This document shows positions 17,601-27,900 of a DNA stretch of 45,865 nucleotides, one piece after another (the stretch's first letter is position 1; every line of letters starts with the position of its first letter). The translations under genes and the position numbers were made by a program. The DNA lies in NCBI GenBank assembly GCA_017477425.1, contig JAFUVT010000025.1, forward strand, positions 1-45,865, in the 5' to 3' direction. The DNA comes from Bacteroidales bacterium. Its GTDB lineage: Bacteria > Bacteroidota > Bacteroidia > Bacteroidales > F082. A model generated the notes under the pieces. That model was not told where the DNA came from. It was given only the letters and a program-made list of their open reading frames with translations, and searched no databases.

Positions 17601-17614
17601 TCTTGAAACAATGA
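14612..17614 (+). CDS. T9SS-exported beta-helix surface protein
   Basis: A 1000-residue secreted protein starting three bases after the STN-barrel stop. The signal peptide is residues 1-25 (LLLLQPLALEAQ). Residues about 45-400 look like a right-handed parallel beta-helix, with repeated short strands such as LRLSYVTVVGALTAL, FLVDSCFFNQCVSGIEL and LVIRNNVFWSNDEAI. An FN3-like module (WRISWEENPEADVDHYVLFY) follows at about 430, then two related Ig/PKD-like units (VWRTTGTGAFSDSLSLRSIYY; LRWHSMGDGHFEDALALHTVYF). Two carboxypeptidase-regulatory-like modules come next (DEGRFKFDALLPDTYVLYAF; AAGQFVFRNLPYGTYQV). A type A T9SS sorting domain ends the protein (LYVYPNPIENEL, LPAGLYLLRVSNL). It is probably a large adhesin or glycan-binding protein; no catalytic motif was recognised. 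Confidence 0.85.
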   Translation: MKPFKTIWQLLVALLLLQPLALEAQQYVSLGGEVDSLLVLPRLGGDSVYLVNSSLTVVEGGNLCVEAGAKIYFGQSAYLRVDGGRLLLDGQRNDSIYLLCYEFSHDWEGIQLKNVGPADSLRLSYVTVVGALTALNASTSSHVVVSHCTFNNYYAGKGIELMDCNDFLVDSCFFNQCVSGIELKARAADSEDNLFSHNIFDQGQINIELSNAGYGYKCNRNHIESNCFQGAATAINFETVGGLSDKDATNYIEGNLISSDLPGGGSGYSSYGIKAAMDSLVIRNNVFWSNDEAIRMMRVCHLYVEHNTFYCNEMTMTNLLASGSAVFVGNTISEASKRIVTFPSEKSRMNGNNFLHFNRNATLFANVSTEDIDMRGNYWDGATEDEINAVMIDVHDSPGLGEIVVEGRLAECDTTAPISPPLTVKQQLVNNQWRISWEENPEADVDHYVLFYGDFDYYKFAHHIDDIHDTQYVLTPQQADNVAVMACDRSYNPEVYASLGQSAYAFATYYPYAGEDASMCAPQQGNQGYSITSAHIPYTYSGFVWRTTGTGAFSDSLSLRSIYYPSEEDFETGEVTLTLRVVSNGTVKTDAFNLKLYRALGVFAGNDDFSFMHHPLSLDEAEAYNYDSLRWHSMGDGHFEDALALHTVYFPGELDKERGYVELVLEAWSFCGYSHDAVRFDLLKDYTMEGRTWSQGAPRPNTQVVAAAISDDSPFVSGFYRTISDDEGRFKFDALLPDTYVLYAFPDTLDAEASGCYYLGDLQWNESNMVVVDGDVYDVDIELPALMAGFNSGEGCITGVFDYPEIPFRGRDFYCQPWLREGNEEEYCSDGLSNVGVLLLNSTKQRLLGFALTDAAGQFVFRNLPYGTYQVMADLPRYGRGTCEEITISKTNPMVDGLHLFVNQDGKVCMRSQNNAWIGSDLYVYPNPIENELTAGGLMGDTEYEVVVTNVLGMTVMPVMKLKSNRFGEFTIDLNGLPAGLYLLRVSNLSTCVMTKFLKQ

Positions 17615-20556
17615 AGGCCCTTCGGAACATAGCATGGCTTTGGCTGGTGATAGGAATGGCGTTTGCGGTCAAGCCAGCTTGGGCGCAGGTAGCCGTGCAG
17701 GGCTCGGTCCATGAGCAAGATGGTGTCACTCCAATTGAAGGCGCCACGGTGTCGTTCTCCGGCATAGCGCTTTCTGGTGATACGCTTGTCTATCATTTTG
17801 TTGCTGATACCTTAGGCTACTTTGCCGACAGTGTAAGTCAGGGCGCCTATCTCGTTTGGGCTTCTGCCGAGGGCTATGAAACTGAATATCTGTCAGATAC
17901 GCTATTCCTCGACGAGAGCGTCATCGATACCCTTGTTGAATTCGTCTTGCACGAACTTTATCATCCGGCCAACTATGTGGCGGTACGGGCGTTTACCGAC
18001 GATATGGTTCGGGTGAGTTGGTCGATGCATGAACCGCTGCTGTTTGAGGACTTTGAGACGGGCGATTTCAGCCGTTTCCCGTGGGACAACACCAGTGGCC
18101 ATCCGTGGGCCATCGATTCCACGCATTCCTACGATGGCTCGTATTGCATGAAGTCCACCGGTGAGGGAGAGGGCAATGCCCAGTCGGCAATAGAGGTTTT
18201 CGTTTATGTGCCTTCGGCAGGGAAGATGAGTTTCTTCGGTAAGATTTCGTCAGAAAGTCTTTGGGACGTTGGCTCTTTCTACATCGACGGGGTGAAGAAG
18301 ATGGAATGTTCGGGCGAGGAGGGGTGGACCTTGCACGAGTTCGACATCACCGAAGGCGAGCATCTGTTCTGTTGGACCTATGTCAAAGACGCCTCCACCG
18401 ATGTGGGCGACGACTGCTTCTATGTAGATTGCATACACTTTTATCAGGAGGACGGTGCTAAACCGAGCCGTTCGTTCCAATACTTCGATTTGTTTCGCCG
18501 TCGTTTCGATGAGGCCCCGGTGATGCTGGCTTCGCATCTCACCGACACCGTGTTTATGGACCTGAACTGGGGCAACTTGCCTTGGGGTAAATACCGCTGG
18601 GGTGTGAGTTGCTACTACGAAGGCAACCGAAGCGCATCGGATACGATTTGGTCGACCTATCTCGACCGCGACATGACGACGACAGTGGAGGCCTTCATCA
18701 CAACCAACGTGGCGCTGCCAGCCTCTGGGGCAGTGGTCACACTGACGTCGGCTGAAAACAACTATCAAGCCGCAGCTGATGCCAATGGACATTTGATGCT
18801 CGGCAACGTCTATCGCGATGCTTACGACGTCCGTGTCCACCTTGACGGTTTCACGGACTACGTCTCCGACACAGCCTTCATGGTGATGGAGCCTACGCAA
18901 ATCGAAGTTGAACTCATCGAAGCCACGAATGGCATCGATAGCCTATATGTTTCTTCTACAGGCTGGGCCATGTGGTCGCTCGAAGCGGGACGGAACCGTG
19001 ATTTACAGTATTTCGAGCTGAAGCTGAACGATCAAGTTGTCGACAGGGTAACTACTGAATATTTCCAATTCGATGTGAGTCAACTCAATGCGGGCGACAT
19101 ATGCCTCGCCCAGGTGAAGCCTGTCTATCTTTCCGAAACGTGCGAGTGGAAATCATACTCTTGGGTTTATCATCCCTGCGCTGAGTTTTCGGGCAGCGCC
19201 ACAGGCCTGAGTTGGTCGGTGCACAACGAGGCTGTACAGCTTTCGTGGGTCTATCCCGAAGGCGAGTTGTTGGGTGCCATGTTGTATCGCGACGGCGCTC
19301 AGTTGGCCTTCGTTGAAGGAAACAGCTTCTTGGACGAGACGGTGGCGATGCATGATGACGTGAACTACTGCCTGCGCTTGGTTTACGATGGCCCGCTGGA
19401 TGGGACCTATTATGCGATGTCGTGCGAGGAGTGCGCCGTGGCGAGTTTTCCAGCCTATTGCGACCCGCCGATGAAATTGGAAGGCGAGAATTTCTTGGAC
19501 GATAATGGCGACTTCGGCGCCTTGATTTCGTGGGGCGAGCGCCCCGAACCCGTCCAGCAGTGGCTGCACTACGATGACGGCACCTTCAAGCGTGCCTTGG
19601 GGGGCGACAATGAGCCTCTGATTTTCTGGAGTGTCCGTTTCGAGGCCGAGGATTTGGCCGAGTATGTGGGTGCCAGCTTGCAAAAGATCTCGATTTACGA
19701 CGTCGGGGCGGGCGAATACCATCTGTGGGTTTATGTGGGTGGCGACACGGCGCCGCGCACCTTGGTGCGGTCGCAGAACATGACCCTGACCAATGCAAAG
19801 GCATGGCACGTGGAGAACATCGACCCTCCTTTCGTCATCCCCGAGGGTGAGTCGATTTGGATCGTCGTGGGTCAGCAAGGCCTGTCGCGACCGGCGGCGG
19901 CGTGCGCCGACATGGGCAATGCCAATGGCCGCTGGGTCTCGCTTGACGGCGAGAACTGGACGGACATGCACACTTTCAACATGAACTACACCTGGATGCT
20001 CCGTGCCTTCGTCTCCAACCGCAGCGGACAGTCGCTCATGCTGGGCAAAGAGGGCTATGTCTTGGAGGATTACAACCTCTATCGCTCCTACGACAACGTG
20101 CATTATCAGCAGATTGCCACTATTCCAGCGGAGGAGGGGCAACCGTTCTATCAATATCGCGACTACTTGATGGACGACGAGCATCACGAGTTCTATTACC
20201 GCCTGACGGCCCTTTATCTCGCCGATGACGGCGAGACCTGTGAGTCGGACTTTGCCAAGGCTTTGTACAATCCTGAGCAGAACTATGTTTGGATTGACGA
20301 CCAATGGTCGGTCGACGACCACCAAGGGAAGGATTTGAAGGTTTATCCGAATCCGGCCAAGGATAGGCTTCATATTGAAAGCAGAGGGATGCAACGTTAT
20401 TCGGTTTATAATACATTGGGACAGAGAATAGTGTCAGGCAATGTGATTTCCGATGACGTTGACATTGACCTTTCGAATTGTGTCAACGGGATGTATCTGC
20501 TCAAGGTGGAGACGGAAGGTGCCGTAATGATTAGACGTTTTGTGGTTTCGCATTGA
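17611..20556 (+). CDS. T9SS-exported adhesin-like surface protein
   Basis: A 981-residue protein. The start at 17611 overlaps the preceding stop as ATGA and gives a clear signal peptide (MKALRNIAWLWLVIGMAFAV...AWAQ); an ATG nine codons earlier does not. It has a carboxypeptidase-regulatory-like module (about 25-120) and a module shaped like cleaved-adhesin/MAM domains (LFEDFETGDFSRFPWDN to GDDCFYVDCIHFY, about 145-295). FN3-like modules come next. At about 665-810 there is a beta-sandwich (GGDTAPRTLVRSQ, PEGESIWIVVGQQG, WMLRAFVSN) that resembles the N-terminal domain of the short proteins at 41919 and 44647. The T9SS sorting domain (LKVYPNPAKDRLHI, CVNGMYLLKVE) closes the chain. Translational coupling with the beta-helix gene suggests both are exported together under the same ECF sigma control. 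Confidence 0.85.
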   Translation: MKALRNIAWLWLVIGMAFAVKPAWAQVAVQGSVHEQDGVTPIEGATVSFSGIALSGDTLVYHFVADTLGYFADSVSQGAYLVWASAEGYETEYLSDTLFLDESVIDTLVEFVLHELYHPANYVAVRAFTDDMVRVSWSMHEPLLFEDFETGDFSRFPWDNTSGHPWAIDSTHSYDGSYCMKSTGEGEGNAQSAIEVFVYVPSAGKMSFFGKISSESLWDVGSFYIDGVKKMECSGEEGWTLHEFDITEGEHLFCWTYVKDASTDVGDDCFYVDCIHFYQEDGAKPSRSFQYFDLFRRRFDEAPVMLASHLTDTVFMDLNWGNLPWGKYRWGVSCYYEGNRSASDTIWSTYLDRDMTTTVEAFITTNVALPASGAVVTLTSAENNYQAAADANGHLMLGNVYRDAYDVRVHLDGFTDYVSDTAFMVMEPTQIEVELIEATNGIDSLYVSSTGWAMWSLEAGRNRDLQYFELKLNDQVVDRVTTEYFQFDVSQLNAGDICLAQVKPVYLSETCEWKSYSWVYHPCAEFSGSATGLSWSVHNEAVQLSWVYPEGELLGAMLYRDGAQLAFVEGNSFLDETVAMHDDVNYCLRLVYDGPLDGTYYAMSCEECAVASFPAYCDPPMKLEGENFLDDNGDFGALISWGERPEPVQQWLHYDDGTFKRALGGDNEPLIFWSVRFEAEDLAEYVGASLQKISIYDVGAGEYHLWVYVGGDTAPRTLVRSQNMTLTNAKAWHVENIDPPFVIPEGESIWIVVGQQGLSRPAAACADMGNANGRWVSLDGENWTDMHTFNMNYTWMLRAFVSNRSGQSLMLGKEGYVLEDYNLYRSYDNVHYQQIATIPAEEGQPFYQYRDYLMDDEHHEFYYRLTALYLADDGETCESDFAKALYNPEQNYVWIDDQWSVDDHQGKDLKVYPNPAKDRLHIESRGMQRYSVYNTLGQRIVSGNVISDDVDIDLSNCVNGMYLLKVETEGAVMIRRFVVSH

Positions 20557-20584
20557 GGAAATTACTGCAAATTCCGTATCTTTG
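20553..20584 (+). promoter_or_regulatory. Promoter of the ABC-F gene
   Basis: TTG at 20553-20555, a 21-base spacer and TATCTTTG at 20577-20584 match the Bacteroidota -33/-7 consensus. The -33 element overlaps the end of the upstream coding sequence. Confidence 0.7.
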
Positions 20585-20628
20585 CCGCTCAAAATGCAAA
20601 GCATTCAACGTAGTTAAATCGGCACACT

Positions 20629-22581
<1,953 letters not shown>

Positions 22582-22604
22582 TCATCATTAATTACAAGGA
22601 AAGT

Positions 22605-23660
22605 ATGACGATGCCAAATACATGGTTCTCCAAATCATTAATCATCGCAGGCCCTTGTAGCGTCGAAAGCGAAAGCCAAATCGTCGCGACGGCGCAGGCT
22701 TTGGCACGGATTCCCGAGGTGAAGCTCCTCCGTGGTGGCATCTGGAAGCCACGCACCCGCCCCGATGCCTTCGAGGGCAGGGGAGAGGAAGGCTTGGCGT
22801 GGCTCCGTGAGGCCAAGCAAGAGTCGGGCTTGCCGACCATCACCGAAGTGGCCACCCCCAATCATATTGAGTTGGCTATGAAATACGACGTCGATGCGTT
22901 GTGGATAGGAGCTCGCACGGTCGTCAACCCGTTCTCGGTGCAGCAGTTGGCCGACGCCATGCGTGGCAGCGAAGTCCCGGTGTTCATCAAAAATCCCGTT
23001 TCGCCCGACCTTCGCCTTTGGATTGGCACCTTCGAACGTTTCCAGAAAGCAGGTGTGAAGACGTTGGCGGCCATCCATCGTGGCTTCTCCTATTATAAGG
23101 AGTCGCCCTACCGCAATTTCCCCTTATGGGAGATACCCATTGAGCTGACGCGTCAATTGGCTGTCCCCCTCATCACCGACGTGAGTCACATCTGCGGCAA
23201 CCGCGAGTTGTTGCTGCCTACGGCACAAAAGGCCCTCGACCTTGCCACCGACGGATTAATGATAGAATGCCACATCCATCCCGACGACGCCTTGACCGAT
23301 GCCAAACAGCAAATCACGCCTGACGAGCTGAAGGAAATGATGGCGGCCTTGGCTTTCCGCTCCAAGCATTCGAATGGGGTGGCACGCGACCTTGCTGAGC
23401 TTCGTGGCGAGATCGACGACATCGACGGCGAGCTGTTGCAACTCTTGGCGCGCCGCATGGAGGTGAGTGCGCAAATCGGCGAGTACAAGAAACGCAACAA
23501 CGTGACCGTGGTGCAGCTGGACCGATGGAAGCAAATCCTGGCCGACCATATCGAGACCGGACACGACCTGGGGCTGACAGCTGAATTAATCAAAGAGGTG
23601 TTTGAAGCCATCCATCAGGCCTCCATCGAGCGGCAACGCCATATCATGGAAGACGAGTAA
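22605..23660 (+). CDS. Bifunctional DAHP synthase / chorismate mutase
   Basis: A 351-residue shikimate-pathway enzyme. Residues about 10-255 form a type I-beta (KDO8PS-like) 3-deoxy-7-phosphoheptulonate synthase: IAGPCSVES at 14-22, RGGIWKPRTRP at 43-53, FIKNPV, HRGF and DVSHICGN. Residues about 265-350 form an AroQ-type chorismate mutase helical domain (LRGEIDDIDGELLQLLARRMEV, IGEYKK). The fusion makes DAHP from PEP and erythrose-4-phosphate and converts chorismate to prephenate, so the mutase domain may also serve as the feedback sensor. This fused form is common in Bacteroidota. A second ATG two codons in is an alternative start. Confidence 0.93.
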   Translation: MTMPNTWFSKSLIIAGPCSVESESQIVATAQALARIPEVKLLRGGIWKPRTRPDAFEGRGEEGLAWLREAKQESGLPTITEVATPNHIELAMKYDVDALWIGARTVVNPFSVQQLADAMRGSEVPVFIKNPVSPDLRLWIGTFERFQKAGVKTLAAIHRGFSYYKESPYRNFPLWEIPIELTRQLAVPLITDVSHICGNRELLLPTAQKALDLATDGLMIECHIHPDDALTDAKQQITPDELKEMMAALAFRSKHSNGVARDLAELRGEIDDIDGELLQLLARRMEVSAQIGEYKKRNNVTVVQLDRWKQILADHIETGHDLGLTAELIKEVFEAIHQASIERQRHIMEDE

Positions 23661-23754
23661 AGCCCGTCGTTCCGACGAGCCTTATCGTTACACGCTTGCG
23701 CGTGTTGTTGTTGCACCAAATTCAAGTAGTAAAAACGATTACGGTGCAAAAGTA
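23661..23754 (-). ncRNA. Candidate small RNA on the minus strand in a convergent gap
   Basis: On the minus strand TTG (23777-23775), a 20-base spacer and TACTTTTG (23754-23747) form a full Bacteroidota promoter. It points into a convergent gap in which no gene needs a promoter. The predicted transcript from about 23740 contains hairpin ACACGC/GCGTGT (23705-23690) and then an 8-pair stem with one mismatch around a GAA loop (23680-23662) followed by TTTA. That gives an RNA of about 80 bases. If not terminated there, it would run antisense into the 3' end of the DAHP synthase gene. No coding frame of interest is visible. Confidence 0.4.
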
Positions 23755-23844
23755 GCAAGGGTGCAAAACACCCACAAGAAAAAGCGTCTCCACTTTTTCA
23801 ACTTGTCTCAACAATTTTAGTGTAATTATCAGGTTGACAATACT

Positions 23845-24336
23845 TTAGTTGCTAATTGTCAGTCTCACGCCGTCGTAGCTGGTGTGATATTGGATAAGTG
23901 GATACACTACCATGCCGTCGGTGGGGAAGTTGGGAATCTTACCGGGCTCGGCGATGATGATTTGCCCGTTCAGGATGTTGTAATACGCGTTGTTGCAATG
24001 GTCGACGACGAAAGGGAAGTCGACCACAAGGCGTGTCGTGTTGCCTTGGCTGTCGGTGCAGGCATCAGGCTCGTTGGGCGGCAGGCGGTCGAAGGCCAGG
24101 AATTCGGTCTCGCTTTGCCTGTAGACGATGATGCCTCGGCTGGTGCTCTCCACGTCGGCAGTGATGTACATCCAGCCGCTGATGAAGTTGAGGTCGTAAT
24201 ACTGCATCGAGTTCGGGTAAATCGTGATGGGGTAGGGTAGCACTGGCCTGATGGGGTTTTGTGGGTATTTCTGGCAGCCTTGCAGCAGTGCCAGGAGCGC
24301 TATTAATATTAATAGGTGTAGCTTTGCGTGTTTCAT
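23845..24336 (-). CDS. Small lipoprotein, possibly a degenerate Rieske-like fold
   Basis: A 163-residue protein from the ATG at 24336. The lipoprotein signal is MKHAKLHLLILIALLALLQGC with Cys at 21. The mature part has a GIIVYRQSETEFLAFDRLPP strand pair, then DACTDSQGN, VVDHCNNAYYNILNGQ and PLIQYHTSYDGVRLTIS. The overall pattern (strand, Cys-containing loop, C-x-N-A-Y-Y, P-L-x-x-Y) recalls the Rieske-like lipoproteins of Bacteroidota. However, the C-x-H...C-x-x-H iron-sulfur ligands are not complete, so a cluster is unlikely. Function unknown. It is divergent from the small basic lipoprotein gene at 24418. Confidence 0.7.
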   Translation of the reverse strand: MKHAKLHLLILIALLALLQGCQKYPQNPIRPVLPYPITIYPNSMQYYDLNFISGWMYITADVESTSRGIIVYRQSETEFLAFDRLPPNEPDACTDSQGNTTRLVVDFPFVVDHCNNAYYNILNGQIIIAEPGKIPNFPTDGMVVYPLIQYHTSYDGVRLTISN

Positions 24337-24417
24337 AACAGCAAACAAACGCTTTTTTTCAGCAAAAAGTATTCTGTTTCGGGAAAAATCTTACTTTTGC
24401 ACCCCAAATTGCATGTC

Positions 24418-24684
24418 ATGAAGCGACGAGTAACATTGATCATCTGCCTCCTGACGCTCGTTTTGGTGTTGGGTTCGTGTGCCACTTCGAGGGTGTCGCG
24501 GGCACAGCGTAAGGCTGAGCGGCAGATGGAACGGATGGAAAAACAATCGAAAAAGCAGTACGACAAGGCCAAGACGGCGCACTACAAGCACCAGGCAAAG
24601 AAGACAAAACAGATGATTAAGAAGGACAAGCGGCATGCTGAGCGGATGCGACGTCGGCAGCGGTCTAATCCGTTCTTCTCGTGA
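24418..24684 (+). CDS. Small, strongly basic lipoprotein
   Basis: An 88-residue protein. The ATG at 24418 gives MKRRVTLIICLLTLVLVLGSC with lipid Cys at 21. After it, nearly every second residue is Lys, Arg or Gln (QRKAERQMERMEKQSKKQYDK, KKTKQMIKKDKRHAERMRRR), likely one long basic helix. A TACTTTTG -7 box is at 24392-24399. Such a chain could bind peptidoglycan, LPS or nucleic acid, but nothing specific is recognised. Confidence 0.65.
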   Translation: MKRRVTLIICLLTLVLVLGSCATSRVSRAQRKAERQMERMEKQSKKQYDKAKTAHYKHQAKKTKQMIKKDKRHAERMRRRQRSNPFFS

Positions 24685-24843
24685 GCTGTAACATCCTATA
24701 TGTGTGATGATAGCGAAAAATCGCCGCTGAAATGGAAAAATAATTAGTTGAAATGGTTTTTTTGCAATGGACTGATAATCAAAAAAATATACTATATGAG
24801 CGAATATTTCTGAAGAAAAAAATACAAAAAATGAAGATTTTTC

Positions 24844-24874
24844 TTGCGTACTTCCAAATAAGGTTGTACTTTTG
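24844..24874 (+). promoter_or_regulatory. Strong promoter of the receptor/megaprotein/PorV-like operon
   Basis: TTG (24844-24846), a 20-base spacer and TACTTTTG (24867-24874) match the Bacteroidota consensus exactly. The predicted start lies about 50 bases before the ATG, in an AT-rich leader with TGCACC twice (24896-24901, 24905-24910 area). The rest of the 249-base gap (24685-24933) is AT-rich and holds no gene. Confidence 0.75.
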
Positions 24875-24933
24875 ACGACTTTTAATGCACCATTATGCAC
24901 CAAACAAAGTAGTATTACATAAAATTACAAGGT

Positions 24934-27900
24934 ATGTTTAAAAATTTACTAATGACCCTTGCCATCGTCCTGGCCACCTGCACGATGACCATGGCTCAAG
25001 CGCAAGGAAGACTCAAGGGAAAGATTACCGATGACACTGGAGAGACGGTGCCATTTGCGAACGTCATTGTTGAAAAGGGCGGCTCACAGGTGGCAGGTGC
25101 TTCCTCCGACTTTGACGGTAATTACGACATCAACCCGATTCCTCCGGGAACGTACGACCTCAAGGCGAGTTGTATCGGCATGAATCCGTTTGTTGTGAAA
25201 AACATCGTCATTCCTGCCAACAAGATCACCTTCTACGACATCAAGATGAAGAGTGGCGCCATCAACCTTGGCGAAGTCACGGTCATCGACTACGAGATTC
25301 CTTTGATCTCAAAGGACAACACTACGCAGGGTGCCTCCATCACCGCTGAAGAAATCTCCAAGCTGCCTGTGCGTTCGGCAGAAGGCGTCGCCGCCAGTGT
25401 CGGTGGCGTGTTCTCGTCCGACGGTGAGGTCGGCTCCATCCGTGGTTCACGTGAAGGTGCCGTCTACTACATCGACGGCGTGAAAGTCATCGGTAGCTCA
25501 AGCGTGCCGCAAGGCGCTATCGACCAGGTCGACGTTATCTTGGGCGGTACCCCGGCCATGTATGGTGATGCCATGGGCGGTATCATCAACATGACCACCA
25601 AGGGCCCAAGCCGTACTTGGGGCGGTGGCATCGAAGCTGAGTACTCGGTGGATGGCTACGGCCATGGCCGTCTCGGCGGTAGCTTGCAAGGACCGCTCAT
25701 CAAGAGCAGAAAGGACGACAAGGAATCACTCCTTGGCTTCTTCCTCGCTTTCGACCTCACGCGTAACCAATACGGTAGCACTTCCGCAGTGGGCTACTAT
25801 CGTGCCAACGACGAGTGGATGGACAAAATCCGCCAAACCCCGTTGACGCTCACCAGCAGGGCTGCAGGTACCTACCAAATGGCCGCTTTCACCCACAAGG
25901 ACGAAAACCTGTTCCACACCCGCTTCCTCAACAACACCACGAATGGAAGCGTGAACGTGACCGGTAAGATCGACGTCCGCACGGGCCCGACCACCAACCT
26001 CACCCTCGGTGGATCAGTCGTCTTGTCACGTGGCCACTATGCCAACGGTAGCAGCCAGTTCTTCTTCAACACCGACAAGAACTACCTCGCCCAGTCGGGT
26101 ACCTATCGTGGCTATGTCCGCTTCACCCAACGTTTCCCCTCCGATCCCGAAAGCACCTCGTTGGTCTCCAACGTGTACTATAGCTTGCAGGCCGACTATT
26201 CGCACTACATCAGCGAATCGGGCGACCCCGATCTGTGGGACAACGTCTTCGGCTACAACCACCTCGGTAAGTTTAAGACCACCCGTCAGCCCAACTTCGA
26301 ATTCATCACCGGAAGCATCGACTCCGTGAACATGGGCAACGACGTCTATAAGACCCTTAGCAACGTGTGGGTCTTGAACAACTACTACGACACCAAGGTT
26401 GAGTATGAAGAGGGTAAGTTCAACGAAGACCTCAGAACCTACGCCAGAAACTACTTCGAATTGTACAAAGACTATGGCGCAGAAGGTTACTACAACAACC
26501 TGTCCAACATCATCATGAACTACGGTCTGATCAACGGCATGTCGCCTGGCTATGTTTACGGTATGTATGCCGTGCCCGGCACCATCCAAGCCTCCTATGG
26601 CAAGTCGGTCAGAGACCAAATCGCCGTCAACGTCAATGGTTCACTGACCTTGGGCAGAGGCGACAACTCGCACGATATCAAGTTGGGCTTCCAATATGAG
26701 CAACAGAACAACTCTCAGATGTCGTACAGCTCCGACTACTGGAGCCTGATGCGCGACTACGTCAACTTCCACATCAGAGAGCTCGATCTCGACAAGCCTT
26801 ATGCTGTCAGTTATGATGGCTTTGCCGATACGGTGATGTATGACAGACTGTATGACAAGGACATGCAATACACCTTCGATGCCCGTCTGCGTCAAGCTAT
26901 GGGCCTCGATGTGGAAGGCACCGAGTGGATTCTCATCGACACCTACGACTTCGACAACAACACCATCCAATATTACGATGCCAACGGTAAGCTCCACACC
27001 GGCAAGGTGGAAGGCGGCCTCGACATGAGCATGTTTGGCGCTGACGAACTCACCCGTAACGCCAACTACTCGGTTTACTACTATGGCTACACCTACGACG
27101 GTCATAGAAAGTACGGTCTCACCGAGCGTCCTTCACTCACCGATTTCTTCAACAAGACTGACGAAGACGGCGTGTTCACCCGCCCGATTGGTGCCCAACA
27201 GCCCATCTATATGGCTGGTTACATCCAAGACAAGTTCGCATTCAAAGACTTGATCTTCAACGTCGGTGTTCGTGTCGACCGTTTCGATGCCAACCAAGAC
27301 GTGCTGAAAGACCCGTATATCCTTTATGATTACTATACTGTCGGCGACCTGAGAAGTGGCAAAATCCACCTTAAGGACCAATCGCCGGTGACGATTCCGG
27401 ATAACATTGGCGACGACTACGCCATCTATGTCAACAAGCTGTCGGAAATCACCTCGGTTGTCGGTTATCGTAATGGCAACACCTGGTACAATGAGGTCGG
27501 CGCCGAAATCAGCGACCCGAGCGTGCTCGACATGGGTACGGGCGTTTCGCCTTGGATTAAGGACGACTACATTGCCATGGAGAAACGTAACATTGACATT
27601 AACTCCTTCAAGGATTACGATCCCGCTTGGAGCGTCATGCCTCGTATCTCCTTCTCCTTCCCGATCTCTGACGAAGCCTTGTTCTTCGCTCACTACGATG
27701 TGCTGACGCAGCGTCCTACCAGTGCTTTCTACTGCAGCCCGCTGTACTACTATCGCTTCAATGAGATCTCTGGCGCCATCGCCAACCCCAACCTGAAGCC
27801 TGCTCAGACCATCGAATACGAACTCGGTTTCACCCAGAAGGTGACCAACACTTCTTCGATGACCATTTCGGGTTACTACCACGAGTTGCGTAACATGATT

